Shown piece after piece: positions 1-13,300 of a stretch of DNA of 64,000 nt (its first letter is position 1; each line of letters starts with the position of its first letter). Below the pieces are notes generated by a model, which worked only from the letters and a program-made list of their open reading frames with translations, searched no databases and was not told where the DNA came from. A program made the position numbers and the translations under genes. The DNA is from Escarpia spicata (Eukaryota; Annelida; Polychaeta; Sabellida; Siboglinidae), in contig OZ023214.1 of NCBI GenBank assembly GCA_963995525.1, positions 43,767,998 through 43,831,997 of the forward strand. Direction: 5' to 3'.

Positions 1-1138
1 TTGTGCACCATATGTTTTGGGCCAGATGATAATTTAATTATTTTTAAGTTTCCCAATACATACGGTTGTTACAGTAGACATAATACATTGATCACTAAAA
101 TGTAGCTAAAATAACAATTTGGAATAATAATAAAAAAGCATATTGGCATATTCAGTTAGAATGTATTTGCTTCATAGAACCTGTCTTGTCTGATATCAGT
201 TACAACACCTTAACATGAAACCAGATATACATGCAAAAAATATTATGTAGAAAATGTTGCTTACAATGACGTAGCAACAGCAGAACGTTTGGCAAACAAC
301 TGGGGAAACACAAAAACCATGGACAAGCAGTTAACTGGTGAGTGAAACCAAACAACCTAGCATTGTGTTTTACAATTTTTATTTATTTTCTGGATGTTTG
401 CTTGACTATTAGTACGACATACTTATGGATGTAAATACTCCGGTAAGTTGACTGGGTAAAGCCAACTGAAAATAGCTTTCCTGGCAAATGTTCACATTTT
501 CCACAAGTGGGCTGGGTGTAGAAACAGATTAAAGTTCGAGTATAGTTCAGGAAAAAGGCATTCAATAGGTGATACCAGACGTAAAGAAATATTTGTGACA
601 CCTACCGTCATGGAATCTCCCACTATTTATTTGTCAACTTGGAAGATCCATATTTATTGACATCCAGATTCAGTTAGGATATACATAACTTGCTGGTTAG
701 TTTAGCATGTTTTGTTCATGTAATTGTATCAACAGTACAGGAGTAGAACCTTTATTTCTTCATGCACAACTTCGCTTTGCAAATACTGTACTTTGTTTCT
801 ATTAAGATATACATAGTCCAATCATTTGTGTTGCAAGTAGCACATATACTAAAACTCTGCATTGTGTCATGTTTCAGGGATTCTAGCTGAGGTCTCATTC
901 TTTGTGGAAGAAGCTCTAGGAAGTGAAACATGAGTACATCCTTGGTACACGTGCATGGCTTATTAGCAGTGATAACTGTCACTCTGAGATACACCCAACA
1001 GTCATCTGGGCGGTACTTGATTGTTATTTCCCACCAGGGACAGTGGAAGATCTATAAGAGTTTGAATCAAATCCCGATTTAAGTTGAATTCCCTCTTTAC
1101 AGGATTTGCTTGTAATTTGTTGTATATAATAAAAATGA
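1..1138. other. AT-rich flank, no gene recognised
   Basis: No exon, conserved protein segment or clear repeat was recognised on either strand. The short open frames here have no splice context and no family resemblance. It lies downstream of the OPLAH 3' end. Confidence 0.5.
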
Positions 1139-1139
1139 C

Positions 1140-1364
1140 AAGTTCTTTGTACACCTTGTTGTTGACATGTTCATTGTACACCTTGTTGTTGACATGTTCA
1201 TTGTATACCTTGTTGTTGACATGTTCATTGTACACCTTGTTGTTGACAAGTTCATTGTACATCTTGTTGTTGACAAGTTCATTGTACACCTTGTTGTTGA
1301 CAAGTTCATTGTACATCTTGTTGTTGACATGTTCATTGTACACCTTGTTGTTGACATGTTCATC
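1140..1364. repeat. 27-bp minisatellite, about 8 copies
   Basis: The core CCTTGTTGTTGAC recurs every 27 bp at 1154, 1181, 1208, 1235, 1262, 1289, 1316 and 1343, with a few point variants. Because 27 is a multiple of three, several frames on both strands stay open as nine-residue repeats. These are array artefacts, not genes. Confidence 0.95.
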
Positions 1365-1499
1365 ATGATAACAATTAATTCAAATTTATTTTGATGCCAC
1401 ATGGTAGCATAGAATCAGGAGTGTTTACAAATAGTAAAAAATACATTACGTCAGTGGAGATAGTGCTGTAGATAAATTATCAAACACACACACATATAT

Positions 1500-2125
1500 A
1501 TAATAATTAAATGAACATCAAAATAAACACAACTCGCAACGATAGAAAATCAATAGTTTTGAAGATACAGTTTATAAGCTGCAGGCAACTGAGTCCAACA
1601 GGGGTCAAGTGTGTCTGCTCTGCCTGTGACCAATTAAAGATTAGTCAAGGTCTCAATGGAACAATAGCTGAGTGGAGTGAGGCTGCTGGCTGTTTCTGGC
1701 ACATTACATAAAATCTACTGTTGGGGGTGGTCTCAAGGGCCCTTCTCAAAACCACATCACTAGATAATGTAAAACGTTTGCACTTTGGGGGCCCCTTAGG
1801 TGCCCTTAGAATGATTCAATAAAATATAGATTTCTTGTATATAGTGACAGCACCCTAAGATACATCTATGCAAAATTATAAAAAAAAAGTTGCCGAACAG
1901 TTTTGGAAAAAATATACAAAATGTGACAAATTACCAGCTTTTTGGGCCTTTGAATGATTCAATCAAATACAGATGTCTCGTGCATAGTGGCAGTACCCTA
2001 AGATATGTCTATGCAAAATTAGAAATAAAGTTGCTGAACAGTTTCTGAGATACGGCAGCGGACGGTGGACACATAGTGATGGCAATAGTCCCTTGGACCT
2101 TTGGCCCAAAGGACTAAATGGTGAC
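1500..2125 (-). repeat. Dispersed repeat, copy A (TAGTCCTTTGGCC family)
   Basis: This block is the reverse-orientation counterpart of 47716-48325 and 49838-50625. All share a terminal GGCCAAAGG-type palindrome (here at about 2090-2125), a central stretch with TTTTGCATAGACATA-like words, and GGGCCCTTCTCAAAACCACA. The start (about 1505-1560) matches the far end of copy C near 50570-50625, so this looks close to full length, about 620 bp. No coding capacity was seen; probably a non-autonomous mobile element of unknown class. Confidence 0.7.
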
Positions 2126-3540
2126 ACATGTTGATACCTAATTAAAAATTACGAAAAAAGATGATTCTTAAAAAAAAACGTTCAGAGTATTTTGCATTCA
2201 CAATCCATGTTCAAGAGCAAAACCATTCTTGATAGACATGGGAAATTGAAATATGTGACAGAACAAATATTGCAAATTGGAACATACACAGAGATCAAAA
2301 CAGCGATAATCATAGTGCTCAATCATGGATACATCTCTGTGTAAATAAAGTCATCTACAACATTGACAATGGGTTAGTCTGGGAGAGAAATTGAGAAAAT
2401 GGCATCAGGAGTGATCATGGGCGACAATGGTGAAATGGACCACATTAAGTACAACAATGGTGCTCTACAACATGTCTGGTTTATTAGCATTTCTGATTGT
2501 TGATACAGCCACCTACTGGAAGGATAATGTAGGAAGACAGCTGACTAACACCGATACTTGTCAGTTTGTACAGACATCTGTCAGGGGTACCCACCACCGC
2601 ACCATTGCATTCTGGGATTGGCTTCCAAATTTTGACAACATCAAAGTATTTGTATGACATAAAGCAAGCCTTTCCTCTATCATTACTGATCTATCAGTCT
2701 CCTGATCCAGCTATATTGCATTGTAATAGCGGTCCCTGTCTTCAAGGGATGCATCTACATCCAAAAAGTTACGTTATTATGTGACGTGTTCATTCACCCG
2801 AGAGAGAGAGGTTTGCATTATAATAATATGTAGGTTTGTACCATCTTTGAGAGGTATTCCGTGGATGGAGTGTCCATTGAAGAAAGTGGATCGCTGTACT
2901 GATGAAATGACCATGTGCCTTATATTTTACTACATGTATTACAATTACATAAAATGGTTATAACATTGACCATTCCTACAATGTTGTAATTATATGTAAC
3001 ACAAACAGTATTATTGTAGCTAAATCATAAATATGACCATGTTAACCTACAATGCATTTCATCAGTAGTGAGTTTTTTTCAGCATAAACACATATTGTCC
3101 AACAATTCACATAAATTAAATGCTTCACAGTATTCACATAGTATTTATCAAACAGCTTGCATGTGCATCTAAATTTGCATATAAAGAATACTGAAAAAAA
3201 AGTTTGAAAAGTTTGAGAACTCCAAATGTGAACTCACATAAACCAAGTTTGATTTTAGTACTATGATGAAGCGGTTATTTTCTTTTGATTTGTAATTGTT
3301 AATTGAGGAATGCATATGGAATGCAAGAAGCATGTACACATATGAACAGACGTTTAAAATAAAATACAACAGCAAAAGCGCCCAACACATTTGGCTAATA
3401 TACCTAAGTATGTCAGTTTTTACATTATTCTCAACACAAGCTATTTATCTAATACAGTTCAGCAGTATCTCAACGGGTAATCACTGTCTATATAAAACTG
3501 TTGTACTGTTTTCTGCAGTATAATGTTTCCTCTCAGGTGC
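2126..3540. other. Intergenic, nothing recognised
   Basis: AT-rich sequence with no convincing exon, tRNA or repeat match within the window. Confidence 0.45.
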
Positions 3541-3544
3541 TATG

Positions 3545-4245
3545 CCTCAAAAGTACAACCTTCCGACTACCTCATATACAGACTGATGCCAATTACCAAT
3601 ACATCTCTATAATTACTTGCCCAAATAGTACAACATGCCGACCACCTTAGATACAGACTGATACCAATTTTATTGGTATAACTTTACAATATTTCATCTG
3701 CAAACATAGTATAACTTACAGACCATCTCATATAGACTTAGACCACTTTAACTACCTGGTAGTATAACAACAATTAATTATGCAAATATAGTCCAACCTA
3801 CAACCATCGCACTTACAGACTACCACGGTAACACCACTTTATCAGTACAACTCTACAGTTACTTGTGCAACTACTGTACAACCTGCACAACACCTCATGT
3901 ACTGACTGACAGCACATTTACCAGAATAAGTCTACAATTATTTGTGCAAACATAGCCTACAACTACCCAGGGTACCTCATATACAGACTGCCACCAGTTT
4001 TACCAGGACTCCATAATTAACTATGCAAACATAGTACACCATACAATCACCTCATATACTTTACCAATATACCTCTATGATTACTTCTCAGAACATAGAA
4101 GAACATACCAATTACCACATATACAGACAGACACCATTTGTTTGCACATTACATTTGCAAACATAATAGAACCTATCAACAATCTGATACACATATACCT
4201 GTATAACTCTACAATTATGTGTGCAAACAGGACAACAAACAGACC
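3545..4245. repeat. Degenerate tandem repeat of about 80-100 bp
   Basis: Diverged copies of a unit containing words such as CTCATATACAGACTG, ACCAATTTTA, CTACAATTA and TGCAAACATAGTA recur from about 3550 up to the last OPLAH exon. The array overlaps the presumed 3' UTR of OPLAH (minus strand). Copy divergence is high, so this is an old array. Confidence 0.7.
3669..3674 (-). promoter_or_regulatory. Possible OPLAH polyadenylation signal
   Basis: AATAAA on the minus strand, about 580 nt past the OPLAH stop codon. It lies inside the degenerate repeat; nothing else supports it, and other sites are possible. Confidence 0.2.
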
Positions 4246-4254
4246 TACACGTAA

Positions 4255-4323
4255 TCAGACGGAGACGACATTGCTGACTTCTCCGTACCCGCCGCCCCCT
4301 GGTGTCAATAGCTGGAAAACGTC
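4255..4323 (-). CDS. OPLAH: OPLAH exon 35, residues 1257-1278 and stop
   Basis: Acceptor GTTTGCAG|GAC. Encodes [22 protein letters not shown], then TGA at 4257-4255. The C-terminus is shorter than in human after the PGGGGYG motif. Confidence 0.93.
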   Translation of the reverse strand, partial: DVFQLLTPGGGGYGEVSNVVSV

Positions 4324-7300
4324 CTGCAAACAAACATGTACCTTTAGACAGAGTAACTACTATTTTACCAACAAAATTAAAGAACTAATAAAAATAATAG
4401 CAAAAATTTATTTTTATATCTTTTTATCCAGGTGGATGTTTTGTAGCAATTATTACAATGTCGCATAGAATTTAAAAATTATTTAAACTATTTAAAACTT
4501 AAATTTGTGCTCACATCCCTCCTTCCCAGATATCTTTATAAATGCTTCTTCCCTGGCATTACATACCACTATGCCTGTCTACAGTATGTCTATTATCAAA
4601 ATATATGTCCAATTGAAACTGTCTCTTCCTCATGTTTTAATAATTTCTTAATACTAGAATACCAATTTTACCAGTTTACTGCCCACCAAATTGCATTTAA
4701 AGAGCCAGAAACAGTGTTCACAATTTGAATATTTTGCTAGTGAAATGTTCAAATTGTAAACAATATTAACATTCTAAGTAAACCAATATTATGGAGGCCA
4801 ACTGTTAACAGCATGGCCACTTGATGTTCGATGCATTTGTTTCCAATATTCAAGATACCTGATTTGGCTAACGTCCTGCAAATAGTAACCACCCTTTGCT
4901 AATTCTAAGTAATGTAGCAACTGCATGCAAGGCTACACTCAACATAGAAGTGTGGTCAGTGTCATTTTTCTTACCCCCGGTTCAACCGACACAGAGGCCT
5001 TTGATCCCAGATAGATACATCGTCCATCAGGGTGGATGAGGAGATTCTGTCCAGTCTGGCCAGGCTGACCACCTGCGGTCAAGGAAACAGTACAATAGTA
5101 TCAGTAGTAGTCTTGGTCTGACCATATGCAGTCGATAGTACCTGTATCAGTATTTGTCACGCCAATCAATACATAGTACAATGCATCAGGAGTTGTCATG
5201 CCAATCAATAAAAATACAATGTATCAGTAGTTGCCATGCCCATCAATACAAAGTACAATGTATCAGTAGTTGTCATGCCAATCAATAAAAATACAATGTA
5301 TCAGTAGTTGCCATGCCAATCAATACAAAGTACAGTGTATCAGAAGTTGCCATGCCAATCAATAGAACAGTACAATGTATCAATAGTTGTCATGCTAATC
5401 AATACAAAGTACAGTGTATCAGTAGTTGCCATGCCAATCAATAGAACAGTACAATATATCAATAGTTGTCATGCCAATCAATACAATGTACAATGTATCA
5501 GTAGTTGTCACGCCAATCAATACAACAGTACAATGTATCAATAGTTGTCATGCCAATCGATACAAAGTACAATGTATCAATAGTTGTCACGCCAATCAAT
5601 ACAACAGTAGTGTATCAGTAGTTGTCACGTCAATCAATACAAAGTACAATGTATCAGTTGTCATGCCAATCAATACAAAGTACAATGTATCAGTAGTTGC
5701 CACGCCAATCAATAGAACAGTACAATGTATCAATAGTTATCATGCCAATCAATACAATGTACAATGTATCAGTAGTTGCCATGCCAATCAATAGAACAGT
5801 ACAATGTATCAATAGTTGTCATGCCAATCGATACAAAGTACAATGTATCAATAGTTGTCACGCCAATCAATACAACAGTAGTGTATCAGTAGTTGTCACG
5901 TCAATCAATACAAAGTACAATGTATCAGTTGTCATGCCAATCAATACAAAGTACAATGTATCAGTAGTTGCCACGCCAATCAATAGAACAGTACAATGTA
6001 TCAATAGTTGTCACGCCAATCGATACAAAGTACAATGTATCAATAGTTGTCATGCCAATCAATACAACAGTACAGTGTATCAGTAGTTGTCACGTCAATC
6101 AATACAAAGTACAATGTATCAGTTGTCACGTCAATCAATACAAAGTACAATGTATCAGTTGTCATGCCAATCAATACAAAGTACAATGTATCAGTAGTTG
6201 TCATGCAATCAATAGAACAGTACAATGTATCAGTAGTTGTCATGCCAATCAATACAAAGTACAATGTATCAGTAGTTGCCATGCCAATCGATACAAAGTA
6301 CAATGTATCAATAGTTGTCATGCCAATCAATACAACAGTAGTGTATCAGTAGTTGTCACGTCAATCAATACAAAGTACAATGTATCAGTTGTCATGCCAA
6401 TCAATACAAAGTACAATGTATCAGTTGTCATGCCAATCAATACAAAGTACAATGTATCAGTAGTTGTCACGCCAATCAATACAAAGTACAATGTCATGCC
6501 AATCAATAGAACAGTACAATGTATCAGTAGTTGTCACACCAATCGATACAAAAGTAGAAGTCTTGCCAGATGAAAGTCATGCCAGTAATTACTTACAAGA
6601 GATGTTTCAGCCACAATAATGTCTAAGACATGGAATTATAATACCTGTAAATGTTGCTAAAGACCAGTAGCTGGCACTCACCATGCAGTCCGTACGGCTG
6701 GAACACTCGTCTCTCTGTCAGGATGCTCAGGACAACGGGCTTCCGGAAGAGAATTTCTCTCACCACACCGTCACCTCCGCAGTATCTACCCTGACCCCCT
6801 GACATTGGTCTCAGACTGAACCGCTGCACAACCACGGGGTAACTGAAACATGCAGCTTAACTGTTTGTATTCTTCTCCTGGTTAAGTTTAACAGCTTTTT
6901 GATACAGCTACATGTAGAGTATCTTCACGCAGTGGTTTTGGTGTGTTACGTACTACCTATGTGTGAGTCCACAGCAAGTTTTGCCACTCACTATAAACAC
7001 TGCCACTCAATCATTGCCACTCACTCCAGACATTGCCACTCAACTATTGCCACTCCAGCCACTGCCACTCACCGTCTCTCCACTATCTCTGTGTCTGTCA
7101 TGCGTGTGTTTGTCATGTGAGTGTGGATGCCACTCTTGCCCTGCCACGTGGGGCCCTGTCAATTTACAGACGTATGACAGAATGTGTGTACAAAATTCAA
7201 CAATGATCATTATTATGTTTATTTCTTTTGGCCCTCAAAATATTGAATAACAATAACATAAAAGCTACAACCATTGCATTTCTTATAATTACATCCATAC

Positions 7301-10300
7301 ATACTTATTATGGGATCATCTCAGAACATAGATGTCCGATATCAGACGAAATAACTTTCATCTGGCCTCAGCTCCCCCCACCCCCTCAGACGAAAGTTTG
7401 TAAACATTGATAAGATGATATCAATATATTAACAGTATCGGTCCAAAGTGTAACATATCGATGCCCGATGCCAGATGAAACTGTCTCTGACTCCCCCTCC
7501 CCAAATGAAAATCATTTTGTCTGATATCGGACATCGACATTCAGAGGTGATCACTAAGAACAAGCCTAAATCAAATAAGTTTTTATAAAGGTGATATACT
7601 TATTAGAAATTAAAAATCAATTAATATTGATCATAGATCATGTCACTTACAGCTCCAGCGCCACCTGCGACTGTTTCATAGTAACCAAAGTTGTCATCAC
7701 CAAATGTTACACTGTTCATGCAGCCCTGTAACAAATGTAACACAAAGCTGTCATTGCCAAATGTTACACTGTTCATGCAGCCCTGTAACATATGTAACAC
7801 AAAGCTGTCATTGCCAAATGTTACACTGTTCATGCAGCCCTGTAACATATGTAACACAAAGTTGTCATCACCAAATGTTACACTGTTCATGCAGCCCTGT
7901 AACATATGTAACACAAAATTGTCATCACCAAATATTACACTGTTCATGCAGCCCTGTAACATATGTAACACAAAGTTGTCATCGCCAAATGTTACACTGT
8001 TCATGCAGCCCTATAACATATGTAACACAAACTTGTCATCGCCAAATGTTACACTGTTCATGCAGCCCTGTAATGTATGTAACACAAAGTTGTCATCGCC
8101 AAATGTTACACTGTTCATGCAGCCCTGTAACGTATGTAACACAAAGTTGTCATCGCCAAATGTTACACTGTTCATGCAGCCCTGTAACATATGTAACACA
8201 AAGTTGTCATCACCAAATGTTACACTGTTCATGCAGCCCTGTAACATATGTAACACAAAGTTGTCATCACCAAATGTTACACTGTCCATGCAGTCCTGTA
8301 ACATATGTAACGCAAAGTTGTCATCACTAAATGTTACTCTGTTCATGCAGCCTTGCAACATGTAACACAAAGTCGACAGTACTTGCCTGCGAGGCTGCAC
8401 AGACAGAGAAGGCCTTCAGAATGACATCCACGACTCGTTGGGAGGTCAACACGTTGCCCCCGACAACGGCTGCAGTGTCACTGGGGTCAAGGATACTACC
8501 TTTTGGAATGTTCACTTGCACCGGGGCCAGGCAACCCTGAAACACAGCTTATTCTTAAATAAAACTATTGTTTTATAAAGTAAGGGAAGATTTGTTCTCA
8601 CTTCTCACACACTTCAGTTTTAGTTGAGAGACACATTATCACAATAAATGACAGTGCAGGCAAGAAAGAAAGAAGTTTATTTGACCTCATATACATAATA
8701 TAATTCTTCTTGGTTTAATAAACATAACAGGCACACATATACACATACATACATAAATTAATATTTTTTTATTTGCCATTAAGAAGAGGCACCTAGTGTC
8801 GTATGAGTTCGGCGGTCGCAGAAGTCAGATCAACTTTCTGATGGTGAGGAAGGTGGACCGTAGACTGGTGAGGAACGTGAAGGTGATTGCCTGTGAGGAG
8901 TGTGTTTTGCAGCAACGTCTCGTTGTCGGAGACATGACCCTGGGCAGCAATAGATGCATTAAGAAGAAACATGTGCCAAGGCTCAGAGTGTGGAAGCTTT
9001 CCAAAGAGAAAGTGAGGAATGAGTTCCGGGAGAAGGTAGCCACTTGGCTGAGGAAGCAGCTGAAATGAAGGGTGTGGATGGGAGATGGGAAATGATGAAG
9101 AAGATATGGCTCAAGGCCACAGAGGAGGTCTGCAGGTGGACAGAAGGTGCGCCTAGGCAAATGGGAGACGTGGTGGTGGAACGACGAGATGAAAAGGGTG
9201 GTCGATGAGAAGAGGAGCTGCTTCAGAAGGTGGAAAAGGACGAAGGCGGAGGAGGACAGATTGGCATACCTCGACGTTAAACGTGCGGCTCAGTGATCGG
9301 TGTGGCTTGCACAAGATGCCAAAAGGCAGGAGTTTGCGGAGGAACTAGCAAGCAAGGAGGGAAAACGGCAGTTCTTCAGGATCGTGAATGTGCAAAAGTA
9401 CACGGAGAAGCTGCCGAGTGTCGAGAACGCCTGGGATGGCGAGGTGGAGTGTGACGTGGTGGAGGGGCCGATCTGCCATGTCTCAGAGGAGGAAATATCA
9501 AAGGCGTTGAAGCATACTAAGATGGGCAAGGCAGCGGGTCCATCTGGTGTAGTCTCAGAAATTATGAAGGCAGCACGTGACAAGGGCGTGGAATGGTTGA
9601 CTAACTTGTGCAAAAACATCGTGGCAGAGGGGCGCATTCCCGCCGACTGGAAAAACAGCATCCTAGTCCCTCTATTCAAAGGGAAGGGCAATCCCCTAGA
9701 GTGTGGTTCTTTCAGGGCCATCAAGCTCCTGGAGCAGGCCATGAAGGTCATGGAGAGAGAGTGCTGTAGACAAGAATGAGAGAGCAGGTGCGGATCAAAG
9801 AGATGCAGTTTGGCTTTATGCCAGGGAAAGGGACAACAGATGCCATCTTCATCATGCGACAAATGCAGGAGAAACATCTGGCCAAGAAGAAGCTCTACTT
9901 AGCCTTTGTCGACCTGGTAAAGGCATTTGACAGGGTACCAAGGGAGGTGATGAGATGGGCCCTGAGAAAATCGGGTGTGGAGGAGTGGCTGGTGAAGGCA
10001 GTGATGATGTCGTACAGTGATGCAAGCACCGTGGTGAGGACAGGGCATGGAGACAGTAGTAGCTTTGAGGTGAAGGTGGGGGTGCACCAGGGCTCAGTAT
10101 TGAGCCCTCTGCTGTTTGCCATTGTGATGGACATGGTGACGAAGGAGGCAAGAGGAGAACTGCCCTGGGAGCTGTTGTACACAGATGATCTCGTCCTTAT
10201 GGCAACGACCAGGGAAGAACTGAGAAGGAAGCTGGTGGAGTGACGCACAAGCTTGGTGGCCAAAGGACTGAAGGTGAACGCCGGGAAGTCGAAGGTGATG

Positions 10301-13300
10301 GTCAGCATATGTGACAGAGGAGTGATGTCAGAGTCTGGTGCATGGCCATGTGGAGTCTGCAGCAAGGGTGTAGCCCCTAACTCGCTTCAGTGTACATTGT
10401 GAATGAAGTGGGTCCACAGGAGATGCAGTGGTGTGAAGGGCAGCCTGCAGGCAGTGAGCGCAACGTCTGTGTGCAAGAGGTGCCGGGGAGAGGTACCACC
10501 TGCAGAAGCGACGGAAGAGGGCTTGGAGGTGGATGGAGAGACATACAACACAGTAGATAACGTCTGCTACCTGGGCGACATGCTGAGTGTGAAGGATGGG
10601 GTGGATGCAGCGGTAACAGCGAGGGTGAGGTGTGCCTGGCAGAAGTTCAGGGAGTTAACACCCTTCCTGACTTCCAAAGCACCCCCCCCCCCCGAAGATG
10701 AAGGGCCAGGTGTACACAGCTTGAGTCAGAAGTTGCCTGTTGTATGGGTGTGAGACATGGGCCATGAGGACCGATCATGACACGAGGATGAAATGTGTTG
10801 ATATGAGGATGGTGAGATGGATGTGTGGCGCATCACTCAGCGACAGACAGCCCAGTGCAGAGCTTAGAAGAAGAGTAGGAGTGGAGGCGATTGGGGATGT
10901 GATCAGAAGCAGGTTGAGGTGGTATGGGCATGTAGTGCGAAAGGACGACGTGGACTGGTGAAGGGCTGTACAAAGTTAGTGGTGGAGGGGACAGCTCCCG
11001 TCGGCAGGCCAAGGAAGACCTGGCAGAACTCTGTGTCTGCAAACTTGAGTCTGATGGGTATCGACCCATGGGATGCACAGGACCGTGTCAAGTGGAAGAG
11101 GGCAATTGGAAGAAAGGCAAACCCAGCAGAGCCTGGAAACACCGCCTCTAAACGACGATGATGAAGTAAATAAATCATAACTTATCATGACGTGGTTGGC
11201 GAGTCCTGTTAAGACACAAAGGTCACAGTCATAGGAGCAACCTCATATATATTTCAGTTTATCATTACTTAGGTCCTGTCAATGATATGTCTACCTCATG
11301 TGTGCAGTGTGCATATGTGTGCGCCTGCATGTGCTCAGAGATGTCGAGGTGGTGATTGATTGAACAGGTCTGCCAGGAAGTAAAGTGTAAAGCGCTTTGA
11401 GTTGTCCCAATGACTGGATACGTATAAGAACTTACCTTTATTTTTGTTACGTGTGCGTGAGTGTGTGGGGGGTTTCACATAGTTTGTGTTGTTTATATTT
11501 GCATTTCAAAGCAACAAAACATATACGTGTAATCACTCAACTTAATTCAATTAAGAATTAAACTACAGTACAATTTAACATCTTGTCCAGTAGCCAGCAA
11601 ATTGCTATGATTTAAGATTACCTGATTGAGTGGTATGTCGTGTCTGACCATACAGCGGAGACTATAGATGACAGCGGACAGGGTAACGGCCCGTGGAGCG
11701 TTACAGTTTCCATACACCTCATAGCCGGAGCCATTGAAGTCAAAGAGGGCACTGCCCTGAAATACACTCAACAGTTAGTGCGAAGGACACTGGGCTCTGA
11801 CTTCAGTCAATACAGATCTATACAGAGTCACTCACTTCATAATACATAATTAAGAATAGGAAGTAGTTAACCACATTTAAAAAGGAATCTACAGTATATA
11901 CAATCAAGTTAGCAAATGTGCATGTTTGTTAAGCTTCTTCTTCTGGGCACTTTGTAACTTTGTTCAGTACCACTTTTTTCAGGGGTTCACCTTTAACCCC
12001 TGGAATTATTAGTATCACTTTCTACAAATTATCCGTTGATTAAGTCCATACCTCATTTATGAAAATTTATTGATATATTGTCCTTAAATCTTGACTGGGT
12101 AGACAGCCTTCTTATTTTATACCCTGCTGTGGGCAGACAATTATAAGATAGCGGCCAATGGTAAATTATATTGTGCGTCGCTTGCTTAAAATTTTTATAT
12201 CTCGATAACAAGTGCATAAAAATACATGAAATTAATTACATTGTACATAGAAATGAATGTTTGAATAACATACATTGTTAAAATTGTTGTTGCCTTCAAT
12301 TAAGTTTCAGATCTTGAAGCGAAGTTCAACAATTATGATGACAAAATAAAACGTCAATTTCATCATGCTATACCAAAAATTCACAGAACCTACCACAAGT
12401 GTTTCAGTGAAACAAATGTAGCCATATATGTTACCTTTGTCCTAGTAAAACATTTATCCAATTCTGATGGTTAGTTTTCAAATTACAAATGACATCAATG
12501 TGCGTGAAAACATAAAAATCATAATTTACAAAATGGCCACCGCCTACCGATCATATTACTGAATGGAATGTTCTGTTCCAATATAAAATCAACACCCGAA
12601 ATGTCAAAAGATGGCAACCTCTTTCACAATTATGTTTTCCCTTAGTGTTATAAATATTATCATGGTAGCAAACTACAGCAAAACAAATAAATTAAACTAG
12701 GTGTGGATGATGACACGATCAACAAGATGGCTGCATATATACGGTAAAATGAAGACGCTGATGACAGGTGATTTGCTGGATATATCTTCGTGTCTAAAAG
12801 TGGCACTGACATCATTAATGGGCAATAATAAATCTCAGTGATCGTTGTCAACACTGCTGATGTATACATTGATTTCTGTTTCAAAATTGACGAAAAACGA
12901 TCTCAATAAAATCCACCAAATGCCGCGCGATATGAGTTAATTTTTACAAACGAAACTAAACATCTTTCCAAATAAACTCTTTTAATTCACAAACACAAAC
13001 TGCTTTCGCACATGTATTCCTGACCTTATAGAATCTGGTCACCAATTTGCTTGGCTAGTCAGTGTAAAAGAAAGATCTGATCGTGATAAACAAAAGGGCA
13101 ATGAGAAGCAAGTTTTTTGGATGGCCTGCGTGTACGAGCAGGTGGGCGGTTTTGGCACAGTTGCGCAGTAAAGAGTCAATACTAGATTAAATAACTAGTT
13201 TGAATAATACAATTCGGGATTATCATTTTGAAAAAGTGTTTTTTCACATGTTCTGGTTTGAATGGTGTGTGATTTGAAACATAAATGTCCTACTTTGATG

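Noticed and set aside
5308..6573. Several plus- and minus-strand open frames of 100-200 codons
   Set aside because: They are translations of the minisatellite in OPLAH intron 33, open because repeats lack stops in some frames.
7691..8365. Plus-strand frames of over 200 codons across the 57-bp array
   Set aside because: Antisense shadow of the array; the minus-strand frame is the one continuous with OPLAH exon 31.
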